Shown here in pieces: positions 57,624 to 64,000 of a DNA stretch of 64,000 bases. Location of the stretch: NCBI GenBank assembly GCA_964017125.1, contig OZ024914.1, forward strand, positions 28,005,073 through 28,069,072. The letters are read 5' to 3'. Positions within the stretch are counted from its first letter, which is position 1; every line of letters begins with the position of its first letter. Under the pieces are notes generated by a model, which saw only the letters and a program-made list of their open reading frames with translations, ran no database searches and was not told the origin of the DNA. This stretch comes from Flabesymbios commensalis (taxonomy: Eukaryota; Annelida; Polychaeta; Terebellida; Flabelligeridae). The translations under genes were made by a program, and so were the position numbers.

Positions 57624-59170
57624 AGCTCATCCGGCCTAAGGCCAGATGATCTTTTGTCATAGGGCCACTATGTTTTTTTTCGTGCATTAGATTTAGGCAG
57701 CGCATTACTAAAATATAACATGTGTTTTTTTTCTGCCCAGCGCGCGCATTGAATTGTTGCCGGTTTCCGAAAAAACAGGTAATTTCGGGAGATAGAAAAA
57801 AAAATCGTAAAAAAAGAAGTTTATTTCAGGGGATAAAATAACATTTTTTCAGCTCCCGCCGTCACCGTAGGTGCGACGGAGGGGGCTATGGATTTTGCCT
57901 CCGTTTTTTTCTTTCGTCTATGACTTTGTAAGAAAATAAGCTAGGATAACAATTTTTGGTATGTGGTTTACTTCCAGGTGGATAATGGACAGGTTAAAAT
58001 ATTTTGAATCGTTATTCAATACGCAAGGTCGCAGAGGAGAAAATGATGATGTTTCGGCGTTGGGCCGTCTGTGAACATTTCGTTTCCGGAGCATATCTCT
58101 GAAAGTAATTGTCGGATTGTCTTCAAATTTTACACACAACACCTCTAGGGGGTCTAGTTGTGCTAGTTGGGGTATACAAACTTTGACCTACTTTTAGTTC
58201 AGAACTATGACCTACTTAGACGTTTTGACGCACACTTTATTTCCGGAGCAGATCTCGAAAAGTACTGGGCCGATTACAGTCATATTGCACATACATGTTC
58301 TCTAAGGTACCTAGTTGTGCCGTTTCAGGTTTTTGGACCTTGACCTTGAAGTTGACCAAGCACTTTGAGCTAATTTATGACATCGGTAAATCCAACTGAA
58401 ATATTTTGCGGAATATCATGAAAACCGCTCAAGAAAGCTACACCATTACTATAAAACAAATTGTAAGGTTTCAGGAGAGGATGCATCTTGAAAAATTGCA
58501 AGTCGATAAAATTCAAAATGGCCGCCTATCAGCCATTAATTACCTCGACAGGCCTGATATTGAGGAATATCACGAAAACCGCCCAGGATAGCTACACCAT
58601 TACTATAAAACAAATTGTAAGGTTTCAGGAGAGGATGCATTTTGAAAAAATTCAACTCGATCAAATTCAAAATGGCCGCCTATCGGCCATTATTCACCTT
58701 GACAGGCCTGATATTGGGTAAACCGTGCTGGATAGCTGAACCATTACTATAAAACAACTTGAGATTTCAGAAGAGGATGTATCTTGAAAATAATCGACTT
58801 GATCAAATTCAAAATGGCCGCTTATCGGCCATTATTCACTTTCACATGGCTGATATTTGGTAAACCTTGCTAGATGGCTAGACCACTACTATAAAATAAA
58901 ATATGAGTTCTCGGGGGAGGATGCACCCTAAAATTTTTTAACGCTATCAAATTCAAAATGGCCGACAATAGCCATTATTTACCTCGATAGGCCTGATATC
59001 AGGTAAACCGTGCTAGATAGCTAGACCATTACTATAAAACAAAATGTGACGTTTCCGGAGAGGATGCCTTTTAAAAACTTTTGACTCAATCGAATTCAAA
59101 ATGGCCGCCTATCGGCCACTATTTACTTTCACATTGCCGATATTTGGTAAACCGTGTTAGATAGCTAGTT
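57624..59170 (-). mobile_element. Pearl-like element B, inverted copy
   Basis: This reads 8380-10620 backwards: the hairpin AGCTCCCGCCGTCACC... at 57852, CGGCGTTGGGCCGTC at about 58056, the roughly 560-bp unique part to about 58400, then five to six units of about 146 bp (GAGGATGCAT near 58475, 58630, 58775, 58915, 59060). It has fewer units than the left copy. A second hairpin, AGCTCATCCGGCCTAAGGCC at 57624, precedes it and may belong to another element. Confidence 0.75.
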
Positions 59171-59350
59171 TTTGCTTGTTTTTTCCGTCCCCTCATTAAC
59201 TTTTTTCAAATAAATCAAAAGTTTTTTATTTCGTCGCCCTCATTAACTTTTCTAGAAATATGTCCAATTATCTTTTTTATTTTGTCGACTTCATCAACTT
59301 CTCCAAAAATAGGTTCAATGTTTTTTTTACCGCCCTCCCTTATTAGATTC
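59171..59350. repeat. Short tandem, about 65-bp units
   Basis: CCCTCATTAACTTTT-(T/C)...AAATA...GTTTTTTATTT(C/T)GTCG recurs about three times. Confidence 0.55.
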
Positions 59351-59439
59351 TGGATTTTCTCTGATCTGAAACAGATAAATTAAACATAGTGGCCTAATGC
59401 GTTGTCTTTCCATCCATCTGTCTGTACCTCAACAATTTG

Positions 59440-59820
59440 CGAAACTGCTATTTATCCTAGAGTCTTGAGATTTCATTCAAACTTGTACACAATGTTCACC
59501 AGGTAGGGGTGTATATTGGGTGTGCTCCAGGTGTCAGATTTCATGGTCGTTTCAAGTGACACTTTGCGCCAAACGCTTTTTTTAAGCAATATGCAGAGTT
59601 TACCTAAAATTCATTTACAGTGCTCCTATGGACCTAGTCAATACAGGCTGTTCTTCAGGTTATGGCTACAGGATTGCTAAATGCAGAAAATGTTCTTTCT
59701 CCTTGAGTCTTGAGTGGATTTTATTCAAACCTGTACGCAATGTTCACCAGGTAGGGGTGTATATAGGGTGTTTCCAAGTTATACTTCGCACCAAACGTTA
59801 TTTATGTCAATCAGGTAAAT
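59440..59820. repeat. Two-copy tandem, about 244 bp
   Basis: CAATGTTCACCAGGTAGGGGTGTATAT(T/A)GGGTGT occurs at about 59492 and 59736, each preceded by GAGTCTTGAG and TTCAAAC(T/C)TGTAC. Confidence 0.7.
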
Positions 59821-59964
59821 AATTTTGTGAGTCAAGTCATGAGATGTGCGTCATTTCTGACAGAGGGGAGATTCGATACTGTAAACACAACTACATCCGA
59901 GGGAAGTAACCTTCCCGAAATTTTCAGCCTGGGATTAATACCCATATGTATATCTAACAAGAGG

Positions 59965-61615
59965 ACTGAAGTCCTATATCATCCCCCGCCATAAATTAGG
60001 TTAGAGTTTTTTGTGGTCACAAATATATTTAAAAAGTCGACTTGTGGTGGCCATTTTAAATTGCAGTAAAATCACCTGCACATTATTTCTGAGATTAATT
60101 TTGTGTTTTTGCGCCCACAAAATTTTATGAACTGCGGCCATTTTGAATTTCCATAAAACCTTAAAAAAATCACATGCACATCTCCATATCGTGGGGAATG
60201 TGATTGTAAAATTTAAATCATTTACAAATTGAAGTTTTTGCGACCTCAAAACAATTGAAATTGATCCGTGGCGGCCATTTTTAATTTCAGCAAAACCTTA
60301 AAAAATCACCTGCACATCTCCATGTTGTGGGGAATGTGATATTAAAAAATATTTGAATAATTTCTGACGTCAAGTTTTAAAAAAAATTGCGCCTACAAAC
60401 AATTTTGGAGTTGACTTCTGGTGGCCATTTCAAATTTTGGTAGCATCTTTGAGAAATAGCTACCAATTGATGGCAGGAACCCTCAGCCGTAGGCTCTGTC
60501 CATCAATATCAAGAAATAATGAGCAGAAAATGACCCCCACTACCACCATGTCGATTTTTTTAAATGGCTGCGGCAGCCATTTTGTTTTTAATGGATTCAT
60601 CCCAAAAGTTAATCAGATCATCAGAAATACCTGGAGAACAACAATACCAAATTTGAATGCAATTGAACTAACGGTTCATAAGTTATCGTGCCCACAAACA
60701 TTTTAGTCTGCCATATTTTTTTAAATTGCGCGGCAGCCATTTTGTTTTCAATGGATTTATTCCAAAAGTTAATCAGATCATCAGAAATACCTAGAGAAAA
60801 GCCACACCAAATTTGAACGCAATCCAACCAACGGTTCATAAGTTATCGTGCCAACAAGCTTTTTAGGCGGCCGTCTTTTTTTAAATGGCTGCGGCAGTCA
60901 TTTTGTTTTAAATGGATTCATCCCAAAAGTTAATCAGATCATCAGAAATACCTAGAAAACAACCATACCAAATTTGAATGCAATCCAAGCAATGATTCAT
61001 AAGTTATCGTGCCGACAAGCTTTTTAGGCGGCCATCTTGGAAAATGGCCGCTTATGGCTTGATGCCAAAATAATATATAGGATGAATTGCCCAGGCACAT
61101 AGGTTATGTCTATAAAAAATAAACAAAATTCACTAGTTAACTTTTTAGTAAGAGCTGAATTTCTGACTGCCCACCCGCCTCTGGTGATCATTATACCCCA
61201 CAGCCTTAATGGCTGAGAGGTAAAAATCACTTGCAAATCTACATGTTGCTAGGAATGTGATGTTATAATTTAAAAGAAAAATGACCAGAATATTTTTTTG
61301 AGTTTTTGCGCCCACCAAAAAATTGAAGTTGGTCCGTGGCGGCCATTTTGAATTTCAAAAAAAACTTGAAAATGTCACCTGCACATATCCATCTGGTGGG
61401 GGATGTGATAATAGAATTTGAATAATTTTTGCGCTCACAAATTTTTTGGAGTTGACCTCTGGCGGCCATTTTTGTAGCATCTCTAAAAAATCACTTGCAC
61501 CTCCTCATGTTGCTAGGAATGTCATGTTAAAATTAAAAAAAAATAATCAGTAGTTTTTGCGCCCACAAGAAAACGTGACGCCAGCCGCCGTACAGAGTCC
61601 TGGTGCGAGGCGGGG
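59965..61615. mobile_element. Pearl-like element C
   Basis: The left ATCATCCCCCGCC (near 59979) and right GGCGGGGGAT (61609-61618) ends are inverted. Two tandem cores occur: GTGGCGGCCATTTTGAATTTC with CACCTGCACATCTCCATG (60040-60440 and again 61310-61520), and a unit of about 165 bp with CGGCAGCCATTTTGTTTT, AATGGATTCATCCCAAAAGT and TAAGTTATCGTGCCCACAAG (near 60570, 60730 and 60895). It ends with GAAAACGTGACGCCAGCCGCCG. Partial copies lie at 10612-10790 and 16890-17350. Confidence 0.7.
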
Positions 61616-61619
61616 GATA

Positions 61620-64000
61620 AAAATAGTAACTGATTATTTGCATTCAGCACTGATGCCTACGCCGCGTAGTGTAGCTCAGGGAGTGCTTCAGGTGGGGCAC
61701 CTGTCGCGGTTATGGCCACAGGGTTGCCAGACGAATTGTCACGGAAAAGCTATTTCTCCTCGAGGAGATAGGCATATGTTCAGCAATGATTTGATTCTGC
61801 ATAGGTAGGCCTAACAGCTAGGATCCTTAAGGCTAGGCCCTAACCCATGACAAGAATCCAAAAAAGGGTTTGCAATTTTGAGGGTCAGTTACTTTATTCT
61901 AATACAACCAATTCGTGCTGTAACGATCCGTGATGTAACGAGGTTCGCCTGTGTCTCGAAACCTAGCATGGTAGCTAGCTAGAGCATTACATAAATAAGC
62001 AAATGCTTGTTGTTATAAATAAAGATATTACGCATATTAAAGTCAATAATGGCCACAAGTATGCCATTTTGAATTGTATCCCCTCTGACCGCACATTTTG
62101 TTCTATATAGTATTTGGCACTATTTTTCAGATTTTACACACATTCAAAAAATAATTGCCGATAGTCAGCCGTCGCCGCGACCTACGGTTTTTTTTGCCCG
62201 TTTTCAAACTCATCCGAGCTATTGGTGAAATAGATATACTAGTGGTAGAAATTTTTGTGCGATACATCTAATTGTTGAGTGAAAATTAAGGTTATAGAGG
62301 TCATAGAATTCGAAAGGTCAAATATGAACTCGGCAGTGTAGTTTAATGTGCATTCCAGAAACACGAAAGCAGTTATAGTGATAACGTGGATGACGACAAT
62401 AGGCATCTGTCAAAATTTGGCTGAGGCCTAAAAACGTTTAGAAATTGTCATGAGGTATAGGATAGGTAAAACTGCAGGTTTCTTTCAGCAAAATAGAAGG
62501 CTAATTATGGTAGCTACTTCCAGACTATTATTCTCATGGTTACCTAGGCCTATTTAGTGGCGTGTCCAAGGCTCAGACGTTGGCCATCACATAAACACCA
62601 TAGAAAGGGAGTCCATATTAAAATTTATAAGTTAAAGGTATAGTCAACTGGCAAAATTCCCCCAGAATGCAATAGTTTATATATACTTGAGCAGTTGAGC
62701 GACATCTATGAATAACAATTCCATCGCATCTCAAAGCCCTTAGTCCTTGGCCTAACATTAAAACAGTGTCTCGTTGGAGTAGTATCCAGTCTTGTAATCA
62801 GGTTACTTCACCAACCACACTGTACTGTATGCTAATAACTCTTAAGTATAACGTTACTGGTATGTATGCCCGATTAGCATGATAATATTGCACTGTTTTA
62901 GTATCGTCTGTCCGCTTCAATCTAAGCATCTGTGAACGAGCGTGTATGCCAGCAGCCTTGTGTACCTACCCATGGCGGACGTCCTGAGAAGGTACTATAT
63001 ATATATGAGCTTAAAATCCCTTGTACTGCTCACCCTGATTTAGTGCCTTTCAAAACAGCTCTCTCACGTAAAATTAAAAAATAGGTCAAACTATTTCACG
63101 CTTTAAACTATTACACTAACCACTCGGTCCTTGTTTTGGGGATTTTGTTCCTCTGGATGGTAGGATACTTTTTTTCTTTTTTTATTACTGTAATGTTTTT
63201 CGAAAGGTTTTGGGGATATTTCAAATTAGGGGATGATAAGATATGAAGATAAATCACTCAAAATGATTCGCAGCAAGTGCTCCAGTAGTAGGAGGGAGGG
63301 GGTGGTGTATCCTAACAAGTGCAATTTTTGGACAGAAACAATTCGCTGCAAATTAATAGCGGCAGGTCTAAATTGATTTTTGTTTGCATACTTTTTCATT
63401 CTCTTAATTGATGAGAGCTCATTTAAAAGACATACTAAAAACATGAGTGATGTACAAAAGAGGATATAATTATGATGGTAGGATGACTGGGTAGAGATGG
63501 TTATTAAAACAATCACTAGATCAGCTGAGAAGGAGGAATATTCACCACCAAATAGTCCCTCAGTGTAGTAATGGTTGAGGGGGGATCTCATTCAATCCAA
63601 GGTTTGACCCTGGTTTGACCTAACTAACTACTATTATGTGCACATCACTGATGCGAGATCTGAAATAGCACCGCTGCTGACGCTAGCTAGCTACCTTCCT
63701 ATATCTTACCGGAATTTCAGATTAAAATACCTTGCTACCGCCCATAAAGGATTATAGCCCGGCTCGAAGAGGCTGAATAATATCTTGTATGGTTGTTGTG
63801 GACTGCTGACTCCGTACAATGCATACATCCCTCCATCATTCTTTATTAAGTAACTTACTCTTCAGACAGTTTGTTACAACCAATCAAAAGCCGGATATTA
63901 AAATTACACCTAGTTGCGTAAGGCTACATGGCTAATTTAAATTTTAATAAATTGTGGGGTACCTAGGCCTACTCCGGAACAAAACATAAGGATAACATAA
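61620..64000. other. No gene recognised to the right edge
   Basis: Ordinary AT-rich sequence. The 121-codon minus-strand open frame at 63226-63591 is Leu/Ser/Ile-rich with no domain, and no splice partners were found. A CpG-richer patch around 62930-62990 contains an ATG discussed among the findings. Confidence 0.45.

Noticed and set aside
63226-63591. 121-codon minus-strand open frame
   Set aside because: Leu/Ser/Ile-rich with no motif, no splice context, and length possible by chance in AT-rich DNA.

Overview
The window is AT-rich, intron-rich animal DNA crowded with small transposon relics, minisatellites and frequent AGGCCTA-type palindromes. This fits a marine invertebrate such as an echinoderm, hemichordate, amphioxus or mollusc; the sequence alone does not settle which. 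I saw no operons, rRNA, tRNA, CRISPR array, LTR element or viral gene.

Two host genes are supported by spliced reading. On the minus strand, 10818-22501 carries four consecutive internal coding exons of PKMYT1 (Myt1), the membrane-associated inhibitory kinase of Cdk1. They cover the proline-rich N-terminal region, the glycine loop, the ATP-binding lysine, and the alphaC to hinge segment. The 5' exon is not found, and the catalytic exons must lie left of the window, beyond a last intron of at least 10.8 kb. On the plus strand, 47277-56025 carries a complete 11-exon, 451-residue MFAP1, a spliceosomal B-complex protein. The genes are head-to-head, about 25 kb apart. Both families act on G2/M progression (Myt1 directly; MFAP1 loss in Drosophila gives a G2/M defect), but nothing here shows co-regulation.

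The rest is mostly repetitive. Positions 1-6030 hold a degenerate satellite (about 60-bp monomers, about 310-bp higher-order unit) forward at 1-1480 and inverted at 2411-6030, each block split by an inserted element. Positions 6031-8300 are a 46-bp minisatellite with a 780-bp higher-order repeat. Elements made of a 145-285 bp tandem core followed by a GC-rich microsatellite and a terminal hairpin recur at 3595-4787, 8380-10620, 15240-15935, 23930-24990, 25475-30172, 57624-59170 and 59965-61615. Their plan is that of pearl/CvA and SGM/DINE-1-type elements, regarded as non-autonomous Helitron/Helentron relatives.

Larger non-autonomous terminal-inverted-repeat elements lie at 18735-21769 (Harbinger-like), 26366-29786 (unassigned, inside a pearl-like array), 34081-35434 (hAT-like), 35751-38688 (pogo-like ends) and 43832-45520 (mariner/pogo-like, cleanly inside a LINE). 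A set of 200-250 bp elements with TTAA targets and CCCTT ends, many built round a CACTTGAAGTTGTG hairpin, is scattered through the window and into MFAP1 introns. Two fold-back elements (39841-40613 and 41981-42375) and an intron-9 element with GTCCGAGTTGG iterons complete the picture. Positions 61620-64000 hold nothing I can name.
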